NCBI GenBank assembly: GCA_964035575.1
Contig: OZ037858.1
Coordinates: 1,054,001-1,118,000 of the forward strand
DNA from: Rhynchopus sp. YZ270_cl-10
Taxonomy: Eukaryota; Euglenozoa; Diplonemea; Diplonemida; Diplonemidae
Direction: 5' to 3'
Length of the DNA stretch: 64,000 bases
Shown: positions 40,496-50,788 of the stretch, in pieces
Layout of the letters: each line of letters opens with the position of its first letter
How positions within the stretch are numbered: position 1 is the first letter of the stretch
Translations under genes and position numbers: made by a program
Notes under the pieces: model-generated
What the model saw: the letters and a program-made list of their open reading frames with translations, nothing else
Told to the model about the DNA's origin: nothing
Database searches by the model: none

Positions 40496-41994
40496 AACCT
40501 TGAAACTTCTGAATTGACCGGGTGGGATATACTATCAGCCCCCCTCACGACATACGTCCCGATTGTACGTCTGTGCCCGCTCAACGTTTCAAGTTTTAAA
40601 ATACCTCCTTTCTTTTTGGTATTTTCTACAGCAGGGGGTCGTTTTCATTTTAATAAAACAAGACAAAAAAAAAGAGGGTAGGAAGAAGTATCTGTGCCGG
40701 GAGGCCCAGATGGTGTTTCCTTCCTAAGGTTCTTTTTTCTTTTTTGCATTTAATTCAATTTTACTCCATTTGTTTTCATTTTGTTCCTCTCTTTCCTTAT
40801 ATCTAACTTCTTTCACTTCCCTGCAGCTGTTTTGGTACAGCAAAACCACAAAAATGAATTTGGGTATTTTTTTAAATTGGGGGGGATGGGAAAAAGGAGG
40901 GTATACTGTGCACTGCGATGCGACTTTTTTTTTTTAAACCTCCTATGCTATCAATTCATTGATTGCATATGTTGAAATGCCTTTATTAATTATTATATGA
41001 TGAGCCTTGGGCGTATTTACTGTCCTCAGTGATCGCCTGACTATCATAACAATTTCTTCTTCCAATTGCGCCGCATGCATTTGATATATATACCACCCAT
41101 TCTGCCTTGCAATGCCAAACTGTCGTACCACCAGAACGCTGGTCTGAACATTGCAAGACGCAGTAATTCCGAGTCTCAAATTACACCCACCCCTACAATC
41201 CCATACTCAAAAAAAAACCCCCCTTTTTTTTTAGCGAAGTTTTGGTGCAGCAAGAAATTGCAGCACCCGACTTTTTTTGCAATCCAAAAATCTCCCCTTC
41301 CTTGTTTTATTTTTTATTGAAGAGACTAGTAATAGCTAAACCCCTTCTGGGGGGTTTTGAAGTTAAAGTTAAAGATGACTCAGGCGAGGTCTTGGGGGTT
41401 ATCTCTAATTTTATTTTATTTTTATTTTATTTTTCCAACTTACATCATTCACACACCTGTCTTTATTTTTTTTCCTTTACCCCACTCTTTGACAAGGAGC
41501 CCAGCATTGAACAAGGTTACCTGATGCTTTCCCCCACCTCCCCTCGCTCCCCTCGCTCCCCCTTCCATTATTTCTAGAAATAATGAAATGAAACGTGAAA
41601 AACCACAAAACGACAAAAAACAAAAAATCGGGAAAACATGTTCTCTCCAGACATTCCCACCCATTTTGCATTGATGGTGGTACACAAATTGCACCCGTCT
41701 GTCTTTTATTCCCCCTATTCAAACCCCCCCTTTTTGTTCTTTTTTCAAATATTCAGAAATGATGCTGATGAGTCCAGTGCGGCTCACTATCTTTCGAAAA
41801 AAATAATATATAAACTGACGTGGGTTTTAGCTACTGCCCGGAAGACTTTATTATAGAGTGACTGAGGTGATTGGACCTTGAGGTGCTCGAACTGATTCAG
41901 CACTGTTTTCAAAAAGTTTTTTATCTCGATTTTTTTTTTTTCTTCCCCCCCCCCCTCACTCCGGGGGTTTTTTGATATACCCGCGCTGAGTGGC

Positions 41995-42032
41995 AGTGCC
42001 TGCGTCCCAGAGGGCGTTTGTACTATCAACAC
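41995..42032 (+). repeat. hpD' module
   Basis: GTGCCTGCGTCCCAGAGGG, CGTTTGTACTATCAAC. The final GCAC has become GTAC. Confidence 0.75.
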
Positions 42033-42035
42033 GTC

Positions 42036-42178
42036 GGACTAGTCAGGGGGGGCTACGAGTAGTGCTACTAGTACAAATGGCTAGTGTTTGATTACTACTA
42101 CTGTTACACCAGTACTACAGTTTAGCACCAGTTGTAATGACTAGTAGTTCCATTAGTCGTCCCCATGACTGCTGTCTG
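42036..42178. other. ACTAG-rich foldable stretch
   Basis: Unlike its A/T-run surroundings, this 140-bp stretch repeats ACTAG, CTAGT, TACTAC and CCAGT in both orientations (GGACTAGTC, GCTACTAGTAC, GGCTAGTG, GACTAGTAG), so each strand can form several alternative hairpins. It follows an hpD' module directly. Confidence 0.6.
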
Positions 42179-42607
42179 CTGTGAACTTCACCTTTTTCCC
42201 CCGGCCTTTGATTTATTTCTTCAACCAACCATTTTTTAGTATCACAGTCCTACCATCACCGTCCTACCCCGTGGCAAAGAACACTAAGGGCTATTTTGTT
42301 AGAACAGAAAACCACTACACAACAGCGGAAACATCGTATGTGGAACCGCTAAAAGCAAAATTCAAAAAAATCCTGCAGTGCAAAAAAAAATCGCGGGGAG
42401 GATTAAAACCAAAAAAAAATGGCGGATCTTTTATTTTAAAAAAGCTGTCTCTCTCTCCCCGTTCCCTGCTCCCCTCCTTTTTTTAGGAAACAAAAAAAAT
42501 TTGGGGGGAGGGAAGGAGAGGTGTTCACAGAATGCCGTCACATACTTTATGTCGTCCACTTTGAAAAGAAAACAATCCTTTAAATAAATTCAACGAGAAA
42601 AAAAACA

Positions 42608-42670
42608 GTCAGACCAGAGTTGTCTCGATTATTATACTCTGCCACACTTGAACGAGGTGTGCGGTCTGTA
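42608..42670 (+). repeat. Module M, copy 2 (three-way junction)
   Basis: GTCAGACCAGAGTT, TACTCTGCCACACTTG, CGAGGTGTGCGGTCTGTA. Closing stem CAGACC..GGTCTG is one pair longer than in copy 1; hairpins AGAG..CTCT and CACAC..GTGTG. Confidence 0.85.
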
Positions 42671-42780
42671 AATCTTCCCAGTCTTTTTTTCACCTTTTTT
42701 TTCAAAGGCTTGCAGTGGTATTTACCGACCTCATATATGATGTGTCGCTGGTTCATTCAATAATAGCTTTTTTCCTGCTA

Positions 42781-42811
42781 GGTGACTAAGCCCTGCTTAG
42801 ATTCATCTTAT
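42781..42811 (+). repeat. hpB module
   Basis: CTAAGC, CCT loop, GCTTAG, TTCATCTTA. Its tail is cut by the element starting at 42813. Confidence 0.85.
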
Positions 42812-42812
42812 A

Positions 42813-43215
42813 AGGGCACGGTAATTTTTTTTCTTGGTAAGCGTCAGACCACTTCTCAAAAAAAAGTACGCACGCACGCAAAAAAAAATTATGCAGTAAA
42901 AAAAATTATGAGTGGTGAAAAAAATTATAGAGGAAAATTACAGTGGGGGAAATACAGGTACCAAAAATATTTTCCCACCAATTTTTGCCCACAAAAAATC
43001 GGGGGGAATTTTTTTTGATTTCGGCTCTCGGGAGTCTGTGTGTGCTGTGATGGGGTCAATTTGCACTGAAAAATGTACATTTTTTACCTAAAATACATTG
43101 TTGAGTTATTGAGGGCCCCCTGTATAATTTTTTTTTCTGCATAATTTTTTTCTCTGGAATCTCAAAAAAAAGTACGCACGCAGACGCTTACCAAAAATAA
43201 AAATTACCGTGCCCT
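42813..43215. mobile_element. TIR-bounded element, 403 bp, superfamily uncertain
   Basis: Inverted ends of about 33 bp: AGGGCACGGTAATTTTT, then TTGGTAAGCGTC on both sides. A second inner pair, CTCAAAAAAAAGTACGCACG, is in direct orientation. A K-like fragment (GATGGGGTCAATTTGC) lies at about 43050. No clear target duplication was found. It interrupts an hpB tail. Confidence 0.75.
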
Positions 43216-43418
43216 AAACCATTTTTTAAAACATTGACAGGGAATTGTCGATTACCACAAACATTTAAAAAAACAAAAAAATCTTCGGGTGAATGATTGT
43301 GCCAAACTCCCTTCTGTGGGTGACACAATACGTAACAGATTATCCAAAAATAAATAAATCTGCCACACAGGAGAGATCATCATCGTGTCCATCAGCGGTT
43401 ACTTAACAGCGTTTTGTA

Positions 43419-43467
43419 TAGTGGAGTTCATCCTCGGGTGTCTACACTAATACAACCAAGTTTTCAA
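43419..43467 (+). repeat. hpA module
   Basis: TAGTGGAGTTCATCCTCGGG, TGTCTACACTAATACAACC, AAGTTTTCAAC; the poly(A) tail is short. Confidence 0.9.
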
Positions 43468-43985
43468 CTAAATAAAAATGTTCTATTCACGGGATAAGGT
43501 CTGAAACTGACAAAAGAGAATCCATAACATGGTTTTTTTTTTGTTAGGCTACCACATCACTCACAAACCCCTCGAAATGATACACACAAATAATACTCCC
43601 TGCAGAAGCAGCGACAATTCATACCGTGTTCGGAGAGGGGTGTAGATTGTTGTGGGACTGCGACAAAAAAAAAAAAGAGAGCCAGTACGGGAGGAAAAAA
43701 AAAATATTCCCCACCCATGAAAACTGAAAACACAGAGAATCACAGAAAACAAGAAATCAACGAACTGAGCTGAAGAGGCTCCGTCCCCTTTCCCCCATCC
43801 CAACCCCCCCTGCTGATTGCTCTCTTCTCTCATCTGACCAGACTTCACCCCGTATTATACGCATTTTTTTTTATATAGGATCTTGCAAACTTTTTTTTTC
43901 ACCATTCGATGCTTGTGTCAGGTTTCCGGGAAAACGAGATCGTTTCCAGAATACCCTTTTTATATTCTAACCACAGTGTGAATGT

Positions 43986-44017
43986 TCAGAACCCATTGAC
44001 TAGTGATTGTCGATGCT
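43986..44017 (+). repeat. hpQ module
   Basis: TCAGAACCC, ATTGACTAG, TGATTGTCGATGC; the GGGT side of the hairpin is lost. Confidence 0.5.
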
Positions 44018-45245
44018 AAAACAGAAGAAACAAAAAAAAAAAAAAATCCTGAAAGAATTGACAGGGCCTACCCGTTCTTTCTCGGCCTTATGTTTCATTT
44101 CAAGGCAAGAAATGCCTCACCTCCCCTGATAAAAACAGACGAAAACGTGTCAAAAAATTTTCTCACGGAAATTTTGCACAAAATCCACACAACCCCCTAC
44201 CCCAAAAAAAAATTCCTTTACCGAGAGTGTTCTTCTGGGTAACGAACGACTGTCTGAATGGCAGTTACACTAAACAGATTAGCACACACAAAAAAGTATT
44301 TTTTAAAAAATCCGGATGTGTAAAAAAAAAACGCCTTTTTTGAGGTAGTCTTTTGCACTTATTACTACCAATATTTCCTTTTCCAAAGGAATTGCCCGAC
44401 AGAAAAAAAAATACCGCCCTTGTTCAAAGGGTGGTTGGGAGGTCCAAGTACCCCTTTTTTAAAAAAATCACGATATAATGTTTTCCTAGACTTAGCCGTT
44501 TGCCAAATTTTGTTTTGATTGAAGAGATGCCTTTGTGCCAACAAGGGTGCAACATCTGTTTCAATATTGTCTTTATTGTGTTTTGTTTTTTATTTTTTTT
44601 CTTGGTGACTTTAGCAATGAGTAGCTCAAGCCATTACAATTTTCTCCTTTTTTTGTTTGTTTGTTTTCCTCCCATTTTATCGGACAAGAAGAGACAGCTA
44701 TTCGTATGCCAATTTTTTTTTGATATTTTATCTTTCTCTTTTATGTGTGGTAGTCAGGTTTTCATTGACTACAGGAGAAGCCTGACTCAGGTTTTCTCTT
44801 GACCAACTTTGCTTTTTTTTTTTTGCGGAAAAAAAATACCCCCCTCAGACGATGAGCAACGTGTCTGCGTGCGTCATGTATACTTTCCTCGCTTCGAGAT
44901 CGCTGTGGGTATTGGGTTAATGGTTCTGTTTTCTTTCCGTTAACAGGACCCAGTCGGTTTACGTCGTTTTGCTGTATGTGTGCTTCCGAATTCACTCCCA
45001 TTTTTTAAAAAAGATGCGATGCTCCCTGTATTTCATCATATTACAAAATTTACTCACTTTTTTACAATATTTTTTTTTTACCTGTTTTTGTTCAATTTTG
45101 TTCACAATTCTTTGTCTATTTTTTTTTAATTTTTTTTTACTCTGTTGCTTCCTCCCTTTTCCCAAAAGGTGGGTCAATAACAGACGACAAAAAAGAGGGA
45201 GGGAAAAAAAAAACAGAAAAAAAAAGGATTGGAACAAAAAAGAGT

Positions 45246-45311
45246 CTTTCTTTTCCCCTTTCACCTTTCCCTTCACCTCTTCCATCCCTCATCCCTCTTT
45301 AACAACTACAG
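45246..45311 (+). promoter_or_regulatory. Pyrimidine tract and AG acceptor before PSP1 paralogue 2
   Basis: Long C/T stretch followed by TTTAACAACTACAG, 108 nt before the ATG. Comparable to the site before the 379-aa gene. Confidence 0.5.
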
Positions 45312-45418
45312 GCATATTCACCCTCAATACACATCTTCTCTCTCTTTTCTTTTCTATTTTCTCTTTTCGCTAAATACAACACAAAAGCATCTTATTACAC
45401 CAAAAAAAAAGTCACAAA

Positions 45419-46666
45419 ATGTTCGCCACTGAGGAGTCGCAGTTCGCAAAGGTGCGCGCAGTTGGTAATGTGAACAACAGCACCTCGGAGACTGGAAGCA
45501 ACGTAGGTGCCAAGCAGGTGACCCACCAACTGTGGTCTGTCGCGATGTCGCAGGCAACCTACAAATCATACGCAGCAAGCTGCCCAGACCAGCTTCCAGC
45601 CAACTCATCTGAGGCCTCCCCGACAGTGCTGTTCTGGTACAACAACCCGCACACCACACCGCTCACGAACGGACAGGACGTTGTCGTGCACTTCCCCTTC
45701 GAGAAGAAGGACACCGCACGCAACACCGACGAGCAGTTCCGCAAGACCCCGCACCTGGGGGTCTTGGTCGAATGCCACCAAAAGCGCTCCGTTGCGACCA
45801 GCATCCCGCAGTACTCCCAACAGGTTTTGCGCAAGGCTTTGGCCATTGAGGTGGGAAGGGGTTCTGCTGTGACCAGCAAGAAGAAGAAGGCGACCATCAC
45901 CCGCCTTAGCAGACGTGGTGCGCAGGCTGAGGCGGAGACCAGCTCCTTTGCAAGCAACACAAACACAATGCGTGCCGGGGACAGTCCGTCCTCCTCATAC
46001 TCTGACGTCTCCATGCGCGCCAACTCCGAGAACAGCAGTGTCCTGTCTGCACGCCTCTCGCCCACATCAGGCACCTCCACCCCCACCCGCCACCTCAACG
46101 TGCTCCGCAAAGACGGCAGTACCATGTGGTGCTCTATGAGCGAAGCCGAATTTGTCTCGGAAGGTGACTGTGTCGTCTGCGTCTTCGGCAACGCAACGGA
46201 GCTGTGCATGGTGGCGGGGGAGACGCACAGCGACTGCCACGCAGAGGGGAGTGTACTGCGCAGGGCAGCCAAGGCAGACCTCCTCATGGCAGCGCAGAAC
46301 AAACAGATGGAAGCGACCCTCAAGCGCCTTGCGGATGCCAATGATGATGATGACTCGGCTGTCAAGATTGTGGGTGCGGAGGTTTCGCTTGACCAGGCTG
46401 TGTTGAATGTCATCTTCACAGAGGAGAGCACATACACCCGCAACCTCGATGCCCTCCGTGCACGTGTCCATGCAATGCTTGCACCATCCTTCGCATCTAC
46501 CGTCACCATCAACTGCCGTCGCGTCTGTCTCTGCGCACGCCACTGCCCTCATGGCACGTCATGCCGCCTAGGCATGTACTGTGCAGGCAAGTGCCACTGT
46601 GGCAGAGGCTACGACACCACCCCCTTCGACGCCAAGTTCGCAAAGTACGTTTCAGGGCAGATCTGA
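45419..46666 (+). CDS. PSP1-domain protein, paralogue 2
   Basis: 415 residues; starts MFATEESQFAKVR. Same order as paralogue 1: N-terminal domain (THQLWSVAMSQATYKSYAAS, SPTVLFWYNNPHTTPL), Lys-rich SKKKKATITRLSRR, Ser/Thr linker, PSP1 region (GDCVVCVFG, VLRRAAKADL, VKIVGAEVSLDQAVLNVIF, NLDALRARVHAML), Cys/His cluster C-x-C-x3-C-x5-C-x5-C-x3-C-x-C ending AGKCHC. The linker and C-terminal half have diverged from paralogue 1, whereas a 99-bp block of the N-terminal domain is almost identical in DNA. It stands alone between two gene-free stretches, with hpA 44 bp after the stop. Role inferred as for paralogue 1: RNA binding. Confidence 0.95.
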   Translation: MFATEESQFAKVRAVGNVNNSTSETGSNVGAKQVTHQLWSVAMSQATYKSYAASCPDQLPANSSEASPTVLFWYNNPHTTPLTNGQDVVVHFPFEKKDTARNTDEQFRKTPHLGVLVECHQKRSVATSIPQYSQQVLRKALAIEVGRGSAVTSKKKKATITRLSRRGAQAEAETSSFASNTNTMRAGDSPSSSYSDVSMRANSENSSVLSARLSPTSGTSTPTRHLNVLRKDGSTMWCSMSEAEFVSEGDCVVCVFGNATELCMVAGETHSDCHAEGSVLRRAAKADLLMAAQNKQMEATLKRLADANDDDDSAVKIVGAEVSLDQAVLNVIFTEESTYTRNLDALRARVHAMLAPSFASTVTINCRRVCLCARHCPHGTSCRLGMYCAGKCHCGRGYDTTPFDAKFAKYVSGQI

Positions 46667-46709
46667 AGGGAAAGTAAACCATGTGATTTTCAAAAAAAAA
46701 AAAGGGGTA

Positions 46710-46760
46710 TAGTGAGAGTTCATCCTCGGGTGGCTACACTAATACAACCAAGTTTTCAAA
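46710..46760 (+). repeat. hpA module behind PSP1 paralogue 2
   Basis: TAGTGAGAGTTCATCCTCGG, GTGGCTACACTAATACAACC. A hybrid: left half like 33779, right half like 29892. Probably within the 3' UTR. Confidence 0.88.
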
Positions 46761-47124
46761 AAAAAGATTTTTTTTTCCCTTGGTTGAGAGCGGATAAGGG
46801 GGCTTGGGGGTAACGCCCGCATTTCCAGGGGGGTGCCAAGGCATCGTCATTTACAATATTCGCTCATAATTCACCAATTTCTCAAACATCAAACTAACCA
46901 AAAAATTCATCCATCCTGCTGTGTTTTTCCCATGCACGCAGTACACAGTACATTTTCCTTATTTCTGCCTCAACTCTTAGTATAAAAAAAAATACTGCTT
47001 TCCATTTCACGTATTGAAAAGGTTATGTCATTATAACCTGGTGCAGTGGTGGTATTTGAGGCTGGGATGGGTATTAAAAAAAATACCCCCCTGAATAAAA
47101 CGCCCAAGCAAGTCAGAAAAAAAC

Positions 47125-47188
47125 AGTGGAGATTGCACAACTGTGGCAACATAATCGAGGCAACTACACTACTCCAACGATTTATCAA
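47125..47188 (+). repeat. hpE module
   Basis: AGTGGAGATTGCACAACTG, TGGCAACATAATCGAGGC, AACTACACTACTCCAACG; nearly identical to 31605. Confidence 0.9.
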
Positions 47189-47509
47189 AAAAAAAAAGAA
47201 GGAAGCAGCACAGCCAGAAATTCTCGACTCAGAATGGCTCAGATGGGATGAGCTCTCCTTCTCAATGCAAACTGTAAGGAGGGGCGAGGGATATAACTCA
47301 TTTTTTTTTTTTATACCTAAAGCGTAGCTTAAAGGAGAAATAGTTCCTCAGATACGGTCGCCAATCACCCCTCCAACAGGGTAATTGTGCAATCAACGAA
47401 AAAACCTTTTTTTCCCTTTTACTTACCTATCAGAGTTACTATTTTTATATTTTCCAGATCGAGCCTGTCTTTTTCTGCATTGTGCACATTTTTGTATTTT
47501 CCTTTTTTA

Positions 47510-47540
47510 GATGTGTGTGAACGAGAAGCGCTCACATCTC
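47510..47540 (+). repeat. hpC module
   Basis: Preceded by TTCCTTTTTTAG. GATGTGTGTGA, ACGAGAAGCG, TCACATC: the stem GATGTG..CACATC is fully paired. Confidence 0.75.
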
Positions 47541-47679
47541 CAAATCCTTCTCTTATTTTGCACCTAGTGGTGTTTTGCCTTTTTTTTTTTAACCAAGTAG
47601 TATCTGTTCTTTAGATAAGACCTTTTAAGAGTGGTGATCTCGAACCACAATATTTTTTTGCGAGAACGATTATGATCAA

Positions 47680-47711
47680 GGTGACTAAGCATGAGAGGCT
47701 TAGGTTCATCT
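47680..47711 (+). repeat. hpB module
   Basis: Best hpB copy: CTAAGC, ATGAGAG loop, GCTTAGGTTCATCTT, with the upstream GAACGATTATGATCAA extension. Confidence 0.9.
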
Positions 47712-48076
47712 TTCAACACCACCTTTTTTTTTTATTTACTCCACCCCCCGATCTCCCTACTTCCCGGCATTTTTTTATATTTTGAATTTGCCTTTTCTTT
47801 CAAAGCAAATATCGTTTAGGGCAGGCTCACTTTTGTCTGTGTTTAGTGCTCGGAGGGCCCAAAAATTTTCCGCGCGCGCGCGCAAGAAGAAAACATGGAA
47901 AAAAAACATGGAAAAAAAAAATAAGAAAAAACACACACACACACACACACACGTTGCACGGTGTGCATGATTGGTGAAACTTTTAAACGCCGGCATTTGC
48001 ATTTCCGGAATTCGTCCGGCCAGTGGTGGGGTCAATTTGCCGAAATGGACAAGTTCTCGTTTTTGGTCAATTTCTG

Positions 48077-48376
48077 CACAGTACACAGTATACACAGTAT
48101 ACACAGTATACACAGTATACACAGTATACACAGTATACACAGTATACACAGTATACACAGTATACACAGTATACACAGTATACACAGTATACACAGTATA
48201 CACAGTATACACAGTATACACAGTATACACAGTATACACAGTATACACAGTATACACAGTATACACAGTATACACAGTATACACAGTATACACAGTATAC
48301 ACAGTATACACAGTATACACAGTATACACAGTATACACAGTATACACAGTATACACAGTATACACAGTATACACAG
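48077..48376 (+). repeat. 9-bp satellite array
   Basis: About 33 head-to-tail copies of TATACACAG with almost no variation. Because 9 is a multiple of 3 and the unit has no stop, several frames stay open across it; these are not genes. Confidence 0.97.
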
Positions 48377-48387
48377 GGGATTGGGAG

Positions 48388-48593
48388 TACAGTACAGTAC
48401 AGTACAGTACAGTACAGTACAGTACAGTACAGTACAGTACAGTACAGTACAGTACAGTACAGTACAGTACAGTACAGTACAGTACAGTACAGTACAGTAC
48501 AGTACAGTACAGTACAGTACAGTACAGTACAGTACAGTACAGTACAGTACAGTACAGTACAGTACAGTACAGTACAGTACAGTACAGTACAGT
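48388..48593 (+). repeat. 5-bp satellite array
   Basis: About 41 copies of ACAGT, virtually perfect, 11 bp after the 9-bp array. Both units share ACAGTA, so one may have seeded the other. Confidence 0.97.
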
Positions 48594-49219
48594 TCTTCGT
48601 AGAACTTCGTTTTGCAATAAGAAAGCCTCACCCTTCTTCCCAGAATTCCTCCCAGAACCAGCTGGGCACCAATACTGGAAATATCGTAAAAGCATAACTA
48701 TTTTGGACGATTTTGTGGACGATTTGGCTGCTACTCGGAAAATCCATTTGTTTGCGGGTTTCCCGGAACCTCACAAAAATAAATCCCATCGATCATTTTT
48801 TGAAACATTTCACAATATTTTTGTAGGAACTTGGTGCACAAAATCACCTCAAGCCCCACTACTCTCTCCCTCACACCTTTTATTACTACAATGTTTTTTT
48901 TTTTTCCCATGTTTTTTTTTTTGGAATTCTCAAAATTTTCCGCGCGCGCGAGCAATAAACACAGGCAAAAGTGAGCCTGCCCTTATATCATTCTTCTTGA
49001 AAGTAAGATTTGTGTATGCAGTGTGAGGCATATCCCTATCTTACAGTTTTATTATTATTTTGCAACGACCTACCAACTTCATTTCAATCTCTCTTTTGCG
49101 AACAACCAGACCCACCCTTTGACAAACCCCACCTTCCCCTCCCCCCTTTTCCCTATCACGGTTTAAATTATTTTGCGCTCCCTTTTATTCCTATTTTATT
49201 GTGTTTTTGTGCTTTCATC

Positions 49220-49274
49220 CGGATGGCTGGCATCATACAGCGGGTCAGTCGGAGGTGCCTGCATCAACAACCAC
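49220..49274 (+). repeat. hpF module
   Basis: GGATGGCTGGCATCATAC, CAGTCGGAGGTGCCTGCAT, CAACAACC. Stem GATGGC..GGCATC. Confidence 0.75.
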
Positions 49275-49937
49275 AATTTTATTTTTTGTTAGAATTAAAC
49301 AAATATCTCCCCCTCCCTTCTATTCTGGTCATCCTGTTTGACCATTCTTTTTTTGGGTCTGTATTGAACAGCAATCGATTGTTTTCCCCATTTTCTCTCT
49401 CCCTCCCCTCAAATAGCCCTTTCCTGTCGTTACATATTAAACTCTGGAAAAAAAAAAACACACACACAAATACCTCCCCATGCCCGCCTTTCCCCCCCTC
49501 CCGTGGCAGACCACTGTCGTGGCTGACCGTTTTGAAATCAATATTTTGCTATTTCCCCAAACCAGAGCTACTGTGACAACACTTCCGAGCAGAGTCTAAT
49601 CAGCGTAGATACGGCATTTTAAAATTGCAGAAACCTGGAAAAAAAATATCACCTCCTCCTATTGAACAAGACCCACATTATTTTTTCTTTTTTTGTTGTT
49701 GTTGTTTCGTTTTGTCTGCATCTTTGTCTTCCCTTCTCCCAGAAAAAAACACAATTTTATATCCCACCCAAATGCACCATTTTTTTTTTTAACTGCGCAA
49801 AAAATGCCACTTTCTTTTCCTCTCTTGTACCTATTTTTTCTTCTTGTTTATCGAATTACACGTGGTCCTTGAAATCTGATGTCCCTGTCGTGCTTTAGAA
49901 TGCAGAGGTTGGCCTGAAGCTAATACGTGCGTTTTTT

Positions 49938-49971
49938 AATGTGCATGAGAGGTGCATCCACGTTTCAAGTT
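49938..49971 (+). repeat. hpC module
   Basis: AATGTGCATGAGAGGTGCAT, CCACGTTTCAAG; stem ATGTGCA..TGCAT. Confidence 0.6.
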
Positions 49972-50045
49972 TTATATTTCTCACTTTATGTAATGTGGCA
50001 ATGCTTCCCCATAAACGTGAGAACTATTTACCCCATCCCCTCCTT

Positions 50046-50172
50046 TAATGGTGCAGTATTGTGATGGGATCCCATTGGAATACGCAATATATCAAAATAC
50101 ATCACAATACACGTGTATTGTGATGTATTTTGCGTATTCCAATGGGTTCCCATCACAATACTGCCACCATTA
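50046..50172. mobile_element. Palindromic hAT-like miniature element, copy 1 (127 bp)
   Basis: Arms of about 60 bp are near-perfect inverted repeats, with GTATTGTGATGGG at the left and CCCATCACAATAC at the right, around a short GTGTATTG centre. Starts TAATGGTG, ends CACCATTA. Flanking duplication is imperfect (CCCTCCTT and CCCTTGAG). Confidence 0.85.
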
Positions 50173-50219
50173 CCCTTGAGCGCAGCCCTGATCTTTTCTT
50201 TGTATAATATAACATTGAG

Positions 50220-50268
50220 TAGTGGAGACTCATTTATCGGATGATCTACACTGAAGTACAAGTTTTTA
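50220..50268 (+). repeat. hpA module, divergent stem
   Basis: TAGTGGAGACTCATTTATCG, GATGATCTACACTGAAGTAC, AAGTTTTTA. The inner stem TCAT..ATGA replaces CACT..GGTG, keeping pairing. Confidence 0.75.
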
Positions 50269-50788
50269 ATAAAAAGGGATTTTCCTGAGTTGTTGCTCGT
50301 CGTTCTGGAGAGCAGCGTTGCCTTTTGAAAAGGGTGATACTGGTCACAGATTCTATCTTTTTTTTCTTTTTTTTTTTCGTTATTTGATGTGCTTCGAACC
50401 GATTTTTTAACAACAAAAAAACGCAAAGAGAACCAGAAGAGGAGCGAAGTTAGTTCCCCCTTTTCAATCAAACAAACAAAAAAAAAAAAAAAAAATCCCC
50501 TCCCCGCAATCCCGGGAGAAAATCTGAACACTGCCTTCGTTTCTCCCCTTCACTCTTCAACCCCCTATTAGCCAAATACGCAATAAAAAAAAAACTTTAT
50601 AATTATCCCTCGACTAATTGCGTCTACGGGGAACTTACATCAAACTCTTTACACACACAAAAAAGGTTGGCTGAGAGAGGTGCATTCCTCTTTGTTTTTT
50701 CTTCTTCTTTCTTTCTCTCTATTTTCTTTTTTTTCTTTTTTGTGAGCTGCAGCAATTTCTGATTTTCCTGAAGTATGTCTGCTGATAC

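Larger units (their letters stand above)
20519..45418. other. Long stretch without a convincing gene (24.9 kb)
   Basis: All open frames here are short, Phe/Lys/Pro-rich products of T, A and C runs, and none has a recognisable domain. The stretch holds hairpin modules from about 22 kb on, two complete hAT-like elements (31725, 38894), an uncertain TIR element (42813), two 5-bp-TSD elements (24389, 39960) and a 316-nt pyrimidine tract. 20.5-22 kb shows only homopolymers plus one ordinary-composition stretch at about 21640-21830 that I cannot assign. Confidence 0.65.
47817..48984. mobile_element. hAT-like element carrying two satellite arrays, 1168 bp
   Basis: Inverted ends TAGGGCAGGCTCACTTTTG and, inverted, AAGGGCAGGCTCACTTTTG extend with mismatches through AAAATTTTCCGCGCGCGCG. 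Flanks ATATCGTT (47809-47816) and ATATCATT (48985-48992) match at 7 of 8. TAGGG fits the hAT terminus. The interior holds a reverse-oriented K module (47985-48073) and the satellite arrays. No transposase frame. Confidence 0.75.

Noticed and set aside
42813-43215. Calling the 403-bp element a hAT
   Set aside because: Its inverted repeats are clear, but no 8-bp duplication could be placed at either possible boundary, so the superfamily is left open.
48077-48593. Open frames of 199-351 residues across the satellite arrays, both strands
   Set aside because: The 9-bp and 5-bp units contain no stop in these frames, so the frames are open by periodicity alone. The predicted proteins are pure VYT, HSI or STVQY repeats with no start context.
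49010-49576. 188-residue frame at 49.0-49.6 kb
   Set aside because: Starts at the edge of the satellite-bearing element and runs through pyrimidine-rich spacer and an hpF module. Composition is not protein-like.
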